From Theobroma cacao (lineage: Eukaryota > Streptophyta > Magnoliopsida > Malvales > Malvaceae): a stretch of DNA of 64,000 bases. Under the pieces are notes generated by a model. That model did no database searches. It was not told the origin of the DNA and saw only the letters and a list, made by a program, of their open reading frames with translations. A program made the position numbers and the translations under genes. The stretch covers positions 33,157,379-33,221,378 of the forward strand of contig NC_030852.1 in NCBI RefSeq assembly GCF_000208745.1, written 5' to 3'. This document shows, piece by piece, positions 1 through 11,798 of the stretch; the stretch's first letter is position 1, and every line of letters begins with the position of its first letter.

Positions 1-940
1 AATGAAGAAAATCTCTCATTTGTTTGATCAAGTTTTGGAGTCTGTAATTGAACTAAGAATGAATTACATGGCCACCGAGAAGGAAAAAGATGATGCAAAG
101 AGTGAACCGAAAGACTTCTTGCAGTTTCTATTGGAACTCAAGGACAATGAAGATAGGGCATCATCTATTACAATGAATCAGCTCAAAGGCATGCTGATGG
201 TAAGATTTGTTATCGTACACCAATTTTTCGTTTTTTCTTTTAGGGTACAATATACACCTTTTATTCCTGCTTTCTGGTTTGGGTAATGAATGCTAATAAT
301 TTTTAACTAGGACATTGTGGTGGGTGGAACGGATACTACATCAACTATGACGGAGTGGACAATGACAGAGCTAATACAACATCCAGAAATAATGGCAAAA
401 GTGAAGAAAGAATTAGCTGATGCTGTTGGGCTAAACAGCACTGTTGAAGAGGATCACTTGCCTAATTTAGGATACCTACATGCGGTGATAAAGGAGACCT
501 TCCGATTGCATCCGCCCCTGCCCCTCCTTGTGGCCCGTTGTCCGAGTGTATCAAGCAATGTTGGCGGCTATACCATACCAAAAGGTAGCACGGTCTTCTT
601 GAATATTTGGTCCATTCACAGGGACCCCCATATTTGGGTCAATCCTTCAGAATTTCAACCTGAGAGATTCTTGAATAATCCTGACAAGTTTGATTACTAC
701 GGGAATGATTTTCGGTACATGCCATTTGGCTCTGGAAGGAGAAGGTGTCCAGGCCTTCCTCTCGGGGAGAAGATGCTATATCTCATGCTGGCCTCATTGC
801 TGCATTCTTTTGAGTGGAAATTGCCCAAGGGCACAGAGCATGACCTGTCCAGCAAATTTGGAATTGTTATGAAGAAAAAGAATCCTTTACTTCTTATTCC
901 TACACCAAGCTTACCTAATCTTGAACCATACATAAAGTAA
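1..940 (+). CDS. Cytochrome P450, CYP706-type (5' end outside window)
   Basis: Haem-thiolate monooxygenase, expected to be ER-bound and to hydroxylate a small lipophilic substrate. Only the C-terminal half is present. Exon 1 (partial) runs to 199 and ends at the donor GTAAGA. Exon 2 is 311-940, after acceptor AACTAG, and the junction is in phase 0. Visible motifs: the helix-I oxygen-binding motif GGTDTT just after the intron, the K-helix ExxR inside KETFR, a PERF motif, and the haem loop FGSGRRRCPG with the axial cysteine. The intron sits exactly where it does in the two downstream P450s, so the three are tandem duplicates. The 3' flank to about 1135 aligns with the flank after the second gene. 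The visible part is open with no lesion; whether the whole gene is intact cannot be told. The CYP706 assignment rests on resemblance to the next gene. Confidence 0.9.
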
Positions 941-1135
941 CTGCTATAATGTAGTCGTACTAAACTATTATTCTATCTCCTTTGTATTACTTAGATTGCT
1001 TTTTAGCAAATTTCTGTTGTCTATAGAATAATAGAAAGATTCAGACATGAATGCATGTAATATTTTCTTAGTATCAAATAAAATTTGTGAAATAAACAAT
1101 TAAAGCAATTAAGTAAAAAAATATATTGATATACG
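941..1135 (+). other. 3' flank shared with the second P450
   Basis: This non-coding stretch after the stop codon aligns in patches with 10111-10277, the flank after the second P450 (for example around TAGCAAA and TGTAATATTTT). It is probably the 3' UTR of both duplicates. The similarity stops just before the retroelement-like segment that begins near 1140. Confidence 0.5.
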
Positions 1136-1139
1136 TCAT

Positions 1140-1522
1140 TGAGTCAAGACGGCTGGGATTTCGCTGTAGGCGCAGTGGCTAACGAACCAGGACCAAAGGC
1201 CTCAAACAACCCTTGGCAGTAGAGCTGTAGTCTGGGACTCGGGGTGGGTACTACTCTAATATGGCATAACCATAGAAAACCAGGTGATCCGTGGGGGGCT
1301 TGCAATTTGGATTTGTCGCAGCTGCTAGTGTTTTGGTTTCAAATGGAGCAAAGAAGCTGGACTTTCATATGCTTCTCAATATGAAGTAGTGTTGATTTTA
1401 GGTGGTGAACAGTTCTAATTTGTTATAGAAGATCTTACTCTCTTTTGTTCTTTCGGAGAGTTATGGATTGAGGTAACCCAACCAATTTTTAATGAAATCT
1501 TTATGGCTTATAAAAAAAAAAA
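1140..1522 (+). mobile_element. 3' end of a non-LTR retroelement (LINE/SINE-like)
   Basis: Less AT-rich than its surroundings and ending in an A-run at about 1511-1522. Just before the A-run is a TTTTAATGAAATCT stretch, very like the 3' terminus of the recognisable LINE at 20.9 kb (TTTTAATGAAATCTC). It begins where similarity between the 3' flanks of P450 copies 1 and 2 ends. No reading frame survives and I could not define a target-site duplication. It could be a 5'-truncated LINE or a SINE. Confidence 0.45.
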
Positions 1523-4077
1523 ATGATCTTAGTCTCTTTCTTATTGCTTCTTGTTTGCATCCAAAAGAGAAGACACCAGGGTAGGCTTGAATACAGAACA
1601 TTTATAAAATTTTCAATTTCGGCTCTACAATGTACCATGCCCATCAAGAGGGTGACCATATCTTTGAACTCAAGCAAATGCCCGGTTCCAATGTATGAGG
1701 GTAAAATGATAGCGAAGTCTTGCCATATATGGATGATACCCAAACTTCAAAACTTTCAAACTCTGTCCGACTCCTTGCATGCCGCCACCATCGATCCCAC
1801 TTCAGATATCTGCCCTATAAACTGTGTAGTTTCTTTCCGCGCACCTCTCTCCACATATTGCTTCCACTCGGTCTCCTTCATTTGCTCACTCATGACTCAC
1901 CAGTCTAACAACTCCAAATAAAGCTCTCGAGCTAAGGGCTAAAGTCCTTGCCTTGTTTAGTTGACTTTTTCCTCTGTCGGTACTTCTTTAATTCCGGATT
2001 TCAGATTTCTCTTCCACCAGTAGTAGTGTACTAGCAATGCCTAATTATAGAAGTCGTGATCCCTTAGGCCAGCAATTCTAACACTTCACTTCATTTTCCT
2101 TGATTTACATCCTTCAACAAACCAATATTTTTTTTTTCTAGATGATAAGATAGATTAGAGCAAGTTTCACGACCTGTGAGTCTGTGACTTGTAAGACTCT
2201 TTCATATTTATATAATATCTTCATTTGTTGAAATCTGAAAGGTTTTTGATCGAGTATAATTAAATTTGTCATTTTCATCACCATCTTTAAAACAAAATTA
2301 TTAAAAATAATTATTTTCATTAAAATATTGACATATTTTTTTAAATACTATTAATTTCATAAAAGAAAATGGAGTATCAAAAATCTAATTCAAGAGTTTC
2401 ACTTTGATGAAATTTTGATGTAACCGAATCATGCCAGCAAGAGTACATGTCATTTAGCTAAAATTGGTGATCCATATTTTGTGCCATTGCCTAATCTTCC
2501 CTCCGATTTTTTCTTCCCTTTTAATAACGTAACGTAATTAATGGTGTTTGCCAGGGGCAGGGCTGATTTCTGAAGTGGGAGCATTTGTCTTCATCTCCTG
2601 GATTTTTTTTACTAAAAATGAAACCCTTTATTTAACGAAAACCAAAAACTCTTTCCTGAAGCCCACTGGGTTCCCTTAAAAGTCTATATATATATAAGAC
2701 CAAAAAAGCCCAACAAAACTTTCCTTTCCTTATTTTGGGTCTAATGAAACCTAAAGGGCTTTGATGTTTAATCGAACCGAAATTAGCTTTAAATAATATT
2801 TTTATACTATTGATTATTACTAAATGACCCAATAACCTTTTGTATGTCATTTTTCATTTTTAGAAAAAATAAAATAAAGATGGAAACGTTTATGAACTCA
2901 TAGCTCTTGTGTTAAGGATTCAAATTCTTAATTTTTTTTTTAACATTGAAATAATAACATCACGATTGTAACATATTTCAGTAATATGTTAATATAAAAA
3001 AAGATAATGTTAAAGGAAAAAGGGAACAACATGTTGGCTTATTGTTGTTAACTTTTCAACATGCGTGGTATGAATGGCTGATTTTTAAAACAATTTAACT
3101 TTCATCTTGGAAAAGTTTTTCAAAGAATAAGGTGAAGAAGATTTGATATGTTGATTATTGGGTCCAATAGATGAAGGTAGCTTATAGACAATGTTCGTAT
3201 TTTTTTTTCTTCAGACAATTACCTCTAGATAGATATCACAAAGATGTTCATGATGAAACCAACAAGTTATATAGAATGCCATAACACATTCATTGAATTT
3301 TTTTATTCTCTAAACCATTAGGTAAATGTTCATAAATTTTGATGATGAGTTAAAAAAAATTAAAACGTTATATACTAGTATTTAAGTTGTCATGTCAACA
3401 ACACTGCCCTGTTTAAAGAGTAAAATTTGAATCTCTTTCTCCTTATTATAAAAAAAAAATTAATTAAGAATAATTCATTAAGTTTCTGTTTGGTTTATTT
3501 TTAAAAAATAAATAAATAATAAATCAAGAGAAAAATTTTGAAAAAAAATGTAAAATAAAATTCCTTGTTTTATTTGTATAACTGAAGGAATAAGAGGAAG
3601 GAGTTTTTCCTTATGCATTTCTGTTGAAAGTTCGGAATTTTCAAGCTAAAAAGTTTCAAAAAGAATGTTCTTATAAGGGAAAATATCAGTCAATATATTC
3701 AAATTCAAATAAAGCTGCCGATAAGTTTTATGCAAGTTTGGATTTAAACATTTGAGAAATTTGCAGAAATAATGCGTTAGAATTTTGCTGCTTATAACCA
3801 ATGGAATAGGTGCCGAATGATGATATCAGTAGGGAAATTTCAACTCCTATGATCTCTAGTCGACATTAGAGGCTTCGCAGTTGGAAAAAATCAAACAGTG
3901 TGTATAGATAATGAGTTCATGCAGTCGCATCGCTCGAGGGTGGCTTTGGACCGGGTAGGCGAAGCAACGCTATTGCGTTGGCCCTGCCGTTCTTAGATTC
4001 CGGTAGTAGGAGCTTGACTGAAGCTCCATGGTAGCAGAATTTGCCAGAGGACAATCAACTTTTCGCTGTTCAATGCT
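1523..4077. other. Intergenic, no gene recognised
   Basis: AT-rich spacer. The 1523-1921 part is open for 132 codons on the + strand and partly open on the - strand. Neither translation has a domain I recognise, and the piece may be a gene fragment. From about 2140 to 3800 it is low-complexity A/T sequence. At 3890-4080 there is a GC-richer patch with no coding signal I can name. Confidence 0.6.
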
Positions 4078-4085
4078 AATTTGGT

Positions 4086-4589
4086 CAGGGCCGGCTTTAG
4101 CATAAAGCCAGCAAAGTCCTACTTTAGGCCCCACAATTTTATTTTATAAGGTTCATAAATTTATATATTATAATTAATTATATTAAATATACATAAAAAT
4201 TAAAATAATTAATAAAATATTTTTTAAATTAAGTGTCTATTAAATATTTATTTTCTTCACTTACCACCTCTTATTAATTCTCAATTATTTATCTCACTTT
4301 CTCACTTATATGAAAGTCAAAATAATTAATAAAATTACATATTTTCTCATTTTCTCAATTATGTGTTTAATAAATTTTTATTTTTTACCATTTCTTAATT
4401 TTCATATGCTAATAATTCTCAATTATTTTTTTTATTTTTAATAAATATAATATGCTTTTAATTATCTATAATTAACTATAATGTTTTTAAATTTTAACAT
4501 AAAAGGTCTTATTTATTTTTTTTTCTCAGTAAGGGCCTCATTTAAATATCTAATCGCTTGTGGCCTTAAGAGGTATTGAGCCGCCCTTG
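4086..4589. mobile_element. hAT-type MITE with 8-bp target duplication
   Basis: A 504-bp AT-rich element with imperfect terminal inverted repeats: CAGGGCCGGCTTTA on the left against CAAGGGCGGCTCAA read inward from the right. It is flanked by AATTTGGT (4078-4085) and AATTTGGC (4590-4597), an 8-bp duplication with one mismatch, the size made by hAT transposases. There is no coding capacity, so it is non-autonomous. Confidence 0.75.
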
Positions 4590-4706
4590 AATTTGGCACA
4601 ATTAACAACAACATGACGATTCCACTCTCGAGTTCGTCCAAGTCAACAACAACGTCGCCTTCAGTCACTATACAATGCCTCAAGGGACAACCTACAATTC
4701 TTTCTT
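4590..4706 (+). repeat. Left part of a duplicated P450 upstream segment
   Basis: Aligns through its length with about 7757-7866, upstream of the second P450. Shared landmarks are CGTCCAAGTC, ACAATG, GGGACAACC and AATTCTTTCT. The MULE-like element at 4707-7228 interrupts the segment, and similarity resumes weakly at 7239-7300. I read it as the relic of an older tandem duplication of the upstream region, without its gene. Confidence 0.65.
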
Positions 4707-7228
4707 AATCAAAATACCCACCAAGTCTCTTTATCAATACGTTTTATTTAATTTAATCAATGTACTCAAAATTAACGTAATTTAATTTTTTAATTTTAAA
4801 AATTATTTAATTTAATCTCTCTTCTTAAGAATATTTAATTTTACTGTTAAAAGAGATTATGTCAATATTAACATTAGTGTTGACGTGGCATGTCACATGG
4901 TACTGACATGATAACATGGCAGTTTCACATGGCAAATAAAAAATTTTTCAAAAAAAAATTTGAGCCACGTCATAAAAATTAAATAAAAAAAAATATATAG
5001 TACATAGACTAAATTAAATAAAATTGAGATGTTGAGGGACTAAATTGAAAAGGTAATTGAAAAATATAATTTTTAAGTAAATGATAAATATACTTATTAA
5101 TAAATCGAATATTTAAGTGTAAAAGATTTATGGTGTTAAAAAATATATAAATATTTTCTTATTTGATTTTAGAATATGTACATTAATTTTATCTTTTTTG
5201 TAAAAATTAAATTTAAATCCTTTTTTTATAAAAAAATTTCATATCTAGAGTCAAATTTAGGTGAATAACTTACATTATATTGAAATAAAATAATATAAAA
5301 AGATTAAATAAATTATTTTTTCTTCTATTTATAATAGTATAAAAATTTGAAATTTATTTTGACTTAATTTTTAACTTAAGCTGAATTCAAATTAACAAAA
5401 TAAGTTGATTTAGTTACAACTTTCACAATTTACAAATACCCATGCTTTTGAAATTATTTAAACCTTACTCAATTTACCTTTTATTTAAATTTACTCAAAA
5501 TTTCTTACAAAATGATTTTATTTAAGTTCAAATACCACAATCAAATTCTACTAAATTAAAATTAAAATTATCAAATTGGATCTACAAAAAATTTGTAAAT
5601 ACAAAATAAAATGATACAAATATTTATAATTATATTTAACTCTATCAACCATAAATGCAATCTTTAATCCAAGAAATGTCAACCTAAAAATATAACCTAA
5701 AATATTAAACAAAATAAAAACATAAAAAATAAATAATTAATTAAAGAGCTAAATAGCTCAGATTCTATGATTATAATAAGAGGTTTGTCATACCAAGATT
5801 AAACAAGTCAGAATGAAAGATTAATTTTATAGTCAGCACTAACTCTATATCTCCCTTCTTCATTTTTTTTTTAAAAGTAAAATACCGTTACTTTCTAAAC
5901 TTTGATTGAAATTACACAAAAGTTTATTAGTTTTCAAAATGGATACCCCATAAAAAAAAATATTTTTCCCTGAAAACTTAGGTCTAGTCGTTAGTTAATT
6001 GTTAGTATTTTTATCAACTTACTGACGTTGTAAGAGTAAAAAGATAATTTTACACTTGATTAATTTTTAAAATTACTATTATATAATTTTTTATTTTTTA
6101 TTAATTAAAAAAAACCTCCCAAGATGGAGAGCACTAGTGCGTCCTTGGGGAGCTCAATCAAGACTCCTAAGGGAGCATCAATCTGGTGCTCCCCTCCCTT
6201 GGTCAGTGCTCCCCTTTTTAAGGGAGCACCATTCTAAGCTCTTTTCTTTTGTTTAATTTTTTTAAAATATAATAATAATTTTTTAAATTAATAAAAAAAG
6301 AAAAGACATTTTAATCTTTTCCTAATCTCTGTTAATAGTGTTTACAGTTTTGAAGCAAAGTGTCTATTTCGAAAACTAATTGATCCGTTTGGAATTTCAA
6401 CTAAAATTCAAGGGGGTTGGGATATTTTACCCTAAAAAAAAACTAAATAAACCTATTTTGCTAATTTGAATTTCGCTCAAGTTAAATACTAAGTCAAGTA
6501 AATTTTAAACTTTTGTAATATTATAGATGAAAGAAAAAGAATTTATTTAGTCTTTTTATATTATTTATTCTAACATAATGCAAGTTATTCATCTAAATTT
6601 AATTTTAGGTATGAAATTTTTTTATAATTTTTATAGAAGGAGAATTCAAACTTAATTTTTACAAAGAAGATAAATTAATTAATGTACATATTCTATAATC
6701 AAATAATCAAATAAGAAAATATTTATATATATTTTTTAACACCATAAATCTTTTATACTTAAATATTTAACTTATTAATAAGTATATCTATCATTTATTT
6801 AAAGATTTGTATTTTTCAAATATTTTTTTCAATTTAGTTCATCAATATCTCAATTTTATTCAATTGAGTCTCTGTATTATATATTTTTATTAAATTTAGT
6901 CCCTATGATGTGGCAATGGCACGTCAACATGTCAGTGCCACGTTAACATTGCCACATCATCATATTTAGTGTCATGTGGCACTGCCATGTCCTCACATTG
7001 GAGCCATGTGGCATGCCACGTCATCATGTGGGTTGCATATCATTAAAATATGCTACGTCAGCGTCGATATTGACGCAAAAGTCATCCCTGTAAAATTAGA
7101 TACCGTTATGGGAAGGAACTAAATTGAAACAATTCTCAAAATCAATAGACTAAATTACTTCGATTTTGAGTACAGAAATTAAAATGAACAAAATGCATAA
7201 GTACAAGAACTTGGTGAGTGTTTTGACT
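4707..7228. mobile_element. Foldback / Mutator-like element with ~0.7-kb inverted termini
   Basis: The left arm (about 4707-5415) is the reverse complement of the right arm (about 6440-7228) with moderate divergence. Outer ends are AATCAAAATACCCACCAAGT and, read inward from the right, AGTCAAAACACTCACCAAGT. The flanks ATTCTTTCTT (4697-4706) and ATTTTTTCTT (7229-7238) make a 10-bp duplication with one mismatch, in the 8-11 bp range of Mutator-like elements. A paralogous site without insertion lies near 7855-7885. The arms contain runs with GACGTGGCA and its complement. No transposase frame is seen, so it is non-autonomous. Confidence 0.8.
5876..6437. repeat. Inverted-repeat element nested inside the foldback element
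   Basis: The first ~150 bp (from GTAAAATACC) align with the reverse complement of the last ~150 bp (ending GATATTTTAC). The middle carries repeated palindromic pieces with GGGAGCACC and GGTGCTCCC. It interrupts the loop of the larger element and so is probably a later MITE-type insertion. No target duplication could be called in the A/T-rich flanks. Confidence 0.55.
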
Positions 7229-7238
7229 ATTTTTTCTT

Positions 7239-8332
7239 ACTTTTCCTCACTTCTTCCAAGAAAACTATAGTGTAACCCACACTATGCATTCAGGATACAA
7301 TTATTTGATGTGTGAATAAAATATAAAATTAATTTATAATAATAATAATAATAAAGATAATTATCTAAAAACAAATGGTGAACCAATGCATCATTTACAA
7401 ACATGAAATTACATTGTAATTTATAAAGATAAATATCCAAAAATTAATAGATATTTTGATGGTTATCTGTCGAGTTAACTTGGAGACTATTATCGTATTA
7501 AAAATAAATATAAAAATTCAAAAATGGTGCTACTTCTCTTCTTAAAAACAAACTAAGTTGAAAGATTAAATATATATATATTAATTAATTACATGTAAAA
7601 AAGTTTAAAGTGAAAACAACAATAACAAATATAGTAAAAAAATTAGAGATTTGGTTAAAAAGATAAATAAGTTGAGAAAATAAAAAGAAATAGAAGAAGA
7701 AAAACAAGAAAATAGGAAGAAAGGAACGAAGAGAAAAACTAAAGCGGAAAAACTAATATTGACAGCAGCATGAAGATTTCACTCCCGACTCCGTCCAAGT
7801 CCAGGGCTGCGCCGCCTTGAATCACAGTACAATGACTTAGGGGACAACCCCATAATTCTTTCTATCCTTTTTCTCACTTTTTCCAAAAAAATAATTATCC
7901 CTCACGGACCATTACACAACAATACCATTTGCTACTTATTTAGCGATCTCATTTTGTTTAACTTGTAATGGTTCAATTACTAGCATGGAAACTACAACGC
8001 ATTTTACTAAGATCCAGTTAATTGTTCGACTCACTATCATAGAAGTGTTATAGATTTGCGGGTAATCTATGGATGTCTAGATGAGATCGTGTAGAACGCA
8101 AAGCTTGTAGGGAAGTTTTGGGGACTATGGCTGTGCCCGTCTACTCTGACTAGTCTGCGTTAGCAGTTAGCTTAGTCGTTTGGCTTGAATTCTAAGTTAC
8201 AAACACGTGCCTTTTCTCATCAGGAAGAATAAATAGACCATTGAACATTCTTAGTTTTTGTCCTCTGGTCGCTGTAAGTCTTTTTCATTTTTCCACTTGC
8301 CTTTTTCGGAATAACGAATATTGTATTAGTAC
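7239..8332. other. Intergenic upstream of the second P450
   Basis: Contains the resumed duplicate at 7239-7300, an ATA-type microsatellite at 7341-7354, AT-rich sequence, and at 7757-7890 the copy of the duplicated upstream segment that lacks the foldback insertion. No gene was recognised. Confidence 0.6.
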
Positions 8333-8339
8333 TATAAAT
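8333..8339 (+). promoter_or_regulatory. Candidate TATA box of the second P450
   Basis: TATAAAT about 105 bp before the start codon, the best core-promoter match in the region. Assigned by position and consensus only. Confidence 0.45.
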
Positions 8340-8444
8340 CACGCTCACTCCTGATCGGCAATATCAGACTGTGACTCTGTGCACTTCCTGGTTACCTCAG
8401 TGTTTTAACTTACAATTTCTTCTTTCACCTCCAAAAGCAACAAG

Positions 8445-10110
8445 ATGTTGCACACAGCTTACAGCTCGTGTTCATGGCTCTGGAATGCTAGCAACCAGAA
8501 AGATGGACTGTTTCGAGCTGCTTTCTCATTTCTGATTGCCATATTAGCAATTTCACTCTGGCACCTTAGGAAGTCGAGGAAGTCAATCGCTCCATTGCCG
8601 CCTGGCCCACGTGGCTTGCCATTGGTGGGATATCTTCCATTTCTTGGAACTGATAATCTTCACCTGGTCTTTACAGAACTGGCTGGTGTCTATGGTCCTA
8701 TCTACAGACTTTGGCTTGGAAACAAACTATGCGTGGTGATTAGCTCACCCTCGCTAGCAAAAGAAGTGGTTCGTGATAACGACATAACATTTTCTGAGCG
8801 GGATCCTCCCATTGCTGCACAGATTTGTACCTTTGGCTGCAATGATATTGTATTTGACTCCTACAGTACTCCCGACTGGAGAATGAAGCGGAAAGTTCTT
8901 GTGCGCGAAATGCTTAGCAATAGTAGCATCAAAGCTTGCCATGGTCTACGGAGAGAACAAGTGATGAAAACCATTACAAATGTGTATAAAAATGCTGGCA
9001 AGCCAATTGATTTTGGTGAATTATCATTTTTAACATCAATCGATGCGGTCATGAGCATGTTGTGGGGAGGCAAACAGGGAGGAGATCAGAAAGGGAATAG
9101 CATTTGGACCGACTTTCGAGAGCTTATAACACAATTAATGGTGATATTGGGAAAACCGAACGTTTCTGATATCTTCCCCGTGCTTGCGTGGTTTGACATA
9201 CAAGGAATTGAGAGGGAAATGAAGAAAATCTCTCAATCGTTTGATCAACTTTTCGACTCTATGATTGAAGCAAGAATGAGCGTTGCCACCAAAATGGAAA
9301 AAGATGATGGAAAGACTGAACAAAAAGACTTCTTGCAGCTTCTTTTGGAACTCAAGGAGAAGGACGATGCCTCATCATCAATTACAATGAATCAACTCAA
9401 GGCCCTGTTGATGGTAAGATTGTTCTCTCATACACCATTTTTTCTTTTTTTTTTTTTGGATGCTAATAATTTTTAATCAGGACGTTGTGGTGGGTGGAAC
9501 CGATACCACATCAACAATGATGGAGTGGACAATGGCAGAGCTAATGCAACATCCAGAAATAATGGAGAAAGTGAAGAAAGAAATAGCTGATGTTGTTGGT
9601 CCAAACAGCACCGTCGAAGAAGTTCACATGCCTAATTTGCGCTACCTAGATGCTGTCCTGAAGGAGACCTTCCGGTTGCACCCGCCCCTGCCCCTGCTCG
9701 TGCCCCGTTGTCCGGGCCAATCGAGCACTGTGGGTGGATATACCATACCGAAGGGCACCAAGGTCTTCTTAAATATCTGGTCCATTCACAGGGACCCACA
9801 TGTTTGGGATAATCCTTCAGAATTCCAACCTGAGAGGTTCTTGAATGATCCTGACAAATTTGATTACTTAGGAAATGACTCCCGATACATGCCATTTGGT
9901 TCAGGAAGGAGAATGTGCGCAGGAGTTTCTCTAGGGGAGAAGATGCTATATTCGACCTTGGCCTCATTGTTGCATGCGTTTGAATGGAAATTGCCCCAGG
10001 GTGCCGAGCAAGATTTGTCCGGAAGATTTGGAATTATTATGAAGAAAATGAAGCCTTTGGTTGTTATTCCAACACCAAGATTATCTAATCTCGAGCACTA
10101 TCTAAAGTAA
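8445..10110 (+). CDS. Cytochrome P450, CYP706B1-like
   Basis: Intact two-exon gene (8445-9413 and 9481-10110, phase 0) encoding 532 residues. The N-terminus has a membrane anchor at about 21-40 and the hinge PPGPRG at 52-57. The helix-I motif GGTDTT is at 328-333, ExxR at 385-388, PERF at 440-443, and the haem loop FGSGRRMCAG at 462-471 with axial Cys469. Length is normal for the family. From memory it closely resembles cotton CYP706B1, which hydroxylates the sesquiterpene (+)-delta-cadinene, including the N-terminal ASNQKDG and the haem region. A role in sesquiterpene oxidation at the ER is therefore inferred; the substrate cannot be read from sequence. It is the only undamaged complete P450 in the window. 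Confidence 0.95.
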
Positions 10111-10633
10111 CTTTATAATTGTATTTCTCTGCACTAGATTGCCTCTTAGCAAACTTCAGTCGCCTGATAGCATGATTCAGGAGACAGTGCTATGTAATAT
10201 TTTGACAATAACGGCTCATTAAGTTTGTTGAATAATCAATTAAAAATAATGAAGTAAAAGAGTATAATTCTCATTGAACCGGCTAGCTTTTTTTCTAATG
10301 CATGGATAAACAGGCATTGAGCCCAAATTATGTGGAAACAACAAGCTATACATCCGGTTGATGAGAGCAAATTATCTAGAGGTGAGTAAAATTGAATCAG
10401 ATTAATTATTCACTTAAATCAAATGTTATTTAGATAAAATAGTTCGTCTTATTGGGTCAATTGATTTAAAATATTTAGTTCAATTAATTTATTTGATCGA
10501 TTCTCAATTTTAAAATTTTAAAATTAAATTAATCAAAAAACTAAACTAATTATATATATATATATAAATATATAATATTATATTTATATAAAATATTATA
10601 TATATTTAATATTTTTAATTTTTAATTACTATC
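10111..10633. other. 3' flank and left part of a MITE-like element
   Basis: The first ~165 bp align with the 3' flank of the first P450. From about 10382 the sequence starts GGTGAGTAAA and becomes very AT-rich. A matching inverted end (GGTGAGCAAT read inward) lies near 11218, so 10382-11218 looks like a diverged MITE. A TA microsatellite is at 10551-10566. Confidence 0.4.
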
Positions 10634-11798
10634 TACTAAATTACATTCTCCAACTTTCACTTTTTTATTTTTATTTTTTAACCGCCTGTGCTTTACTCTT
10701 TCTTTTTTTCTCATCTAGTTACCTTTACACTTTACTCTTTCTTTAGTCTTTACTCCTTCTTTTCTTTAAAACCTAAGCTTAAATCCTAAAACTCCCTCAG
10801 CAAGTTGATAATTTGCTGTGGTTAATGGTTTTGTATTAGATGATTTTATACTTTGTAGATGTTAATTTTATTATCTTTGATTTTTAGTTATGTTAAATTT
10901 TGAATGTTAATTTGATGATTTATATAAAAAGACATAATTATGTGAGTAAAGGAATAAATATTATAATTTTTTCTAATATTAAGATTACTTGTATTATTTA
11001 TAATTACAGATAAAGTTTATAAGTGTTTGTATTGTAATTTACATAAAAAATTATAAAACTTTGGTTCATTGATTCAAAACTGAACTGATTGAACCAATTA
11101 AATATTTAATCGATTTGATTTTTTTTATTTGATCAAATTTAATTAATTTTTTAAAAATATTTAATTTATTTAATCTTTAAAATGACAGAACATATCGATT
11201 AAATTGCTCAATTGCTCACCCATGTATCAACAGTTCTGCTAGTGGACTGTAAACCCAATCTACACGGCACAGGCCTAGAGGGAGTTTGCACCCAGCCTTG
11301 TTGTCAGAGCTCCCAAATCCTCTTTAATAGCCTTAACAACCTCCAAATTGCCATTTTCAATCAGGCACATATTGGCCCCATGCATTTTTTGTATTCGGTT
11401 TTCAATCGTCTATTTTACTCTTTTTGTCTCTTTCTTGTCATTTTAAATTGATTTTTACAGAATTTAAAAAGAGTTAATTTTGATATATTTTATATTAAAA
11501 TTTTAATTTTTTTAAAAAACTGAGGTTTTATGATTTTTAATATAAAAAATCATAAAGGAAATAATTTTGAAATATATTAACATAAAAAAGAAAGAGTAAT
11601 ATATTATTATAGGTGTTTAAAAAAGAAACAGGAAACATTGTTTTTGGACATTAAAAAATATTAAAGAATGTTGCCGAGACACTTTTACTTTTAATTGTAA
11701 CATTGACAAGCTTTAACTCCATCTTAATTTCATCCCAAATCTATAACAATAAGTGGACCACTTTTTATCAATTTTAAACCTCATGTCCTTTAACTCAC
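10634..11798 (+). repeat. Segmental duplicate, copy A (of 15142-16685)
   Basis: Aligns throughout, in direct orientation, with 15142-16685, apart from a retroelement insertion in the latter. Landmarks are CTCATCTAGTTACC, the run around GGCACAGGCCTAGAGGGAG, and AGTGGACCACTTTTTATCAA. It ends at CTCAC (11794-11798), where an amine oxidase fragment follows directly. No gene lies inside; the 79-codon frame at 11212 is not conserved in copy B. Confidence 0.8.

Noticed and set aside
1523..1921. 132-codon open frame (+ strand) as a gene
   Set aside because: No domain, no family match I know, low-complexity start just after a retroelement A-run; the opposite strand is also partly open.
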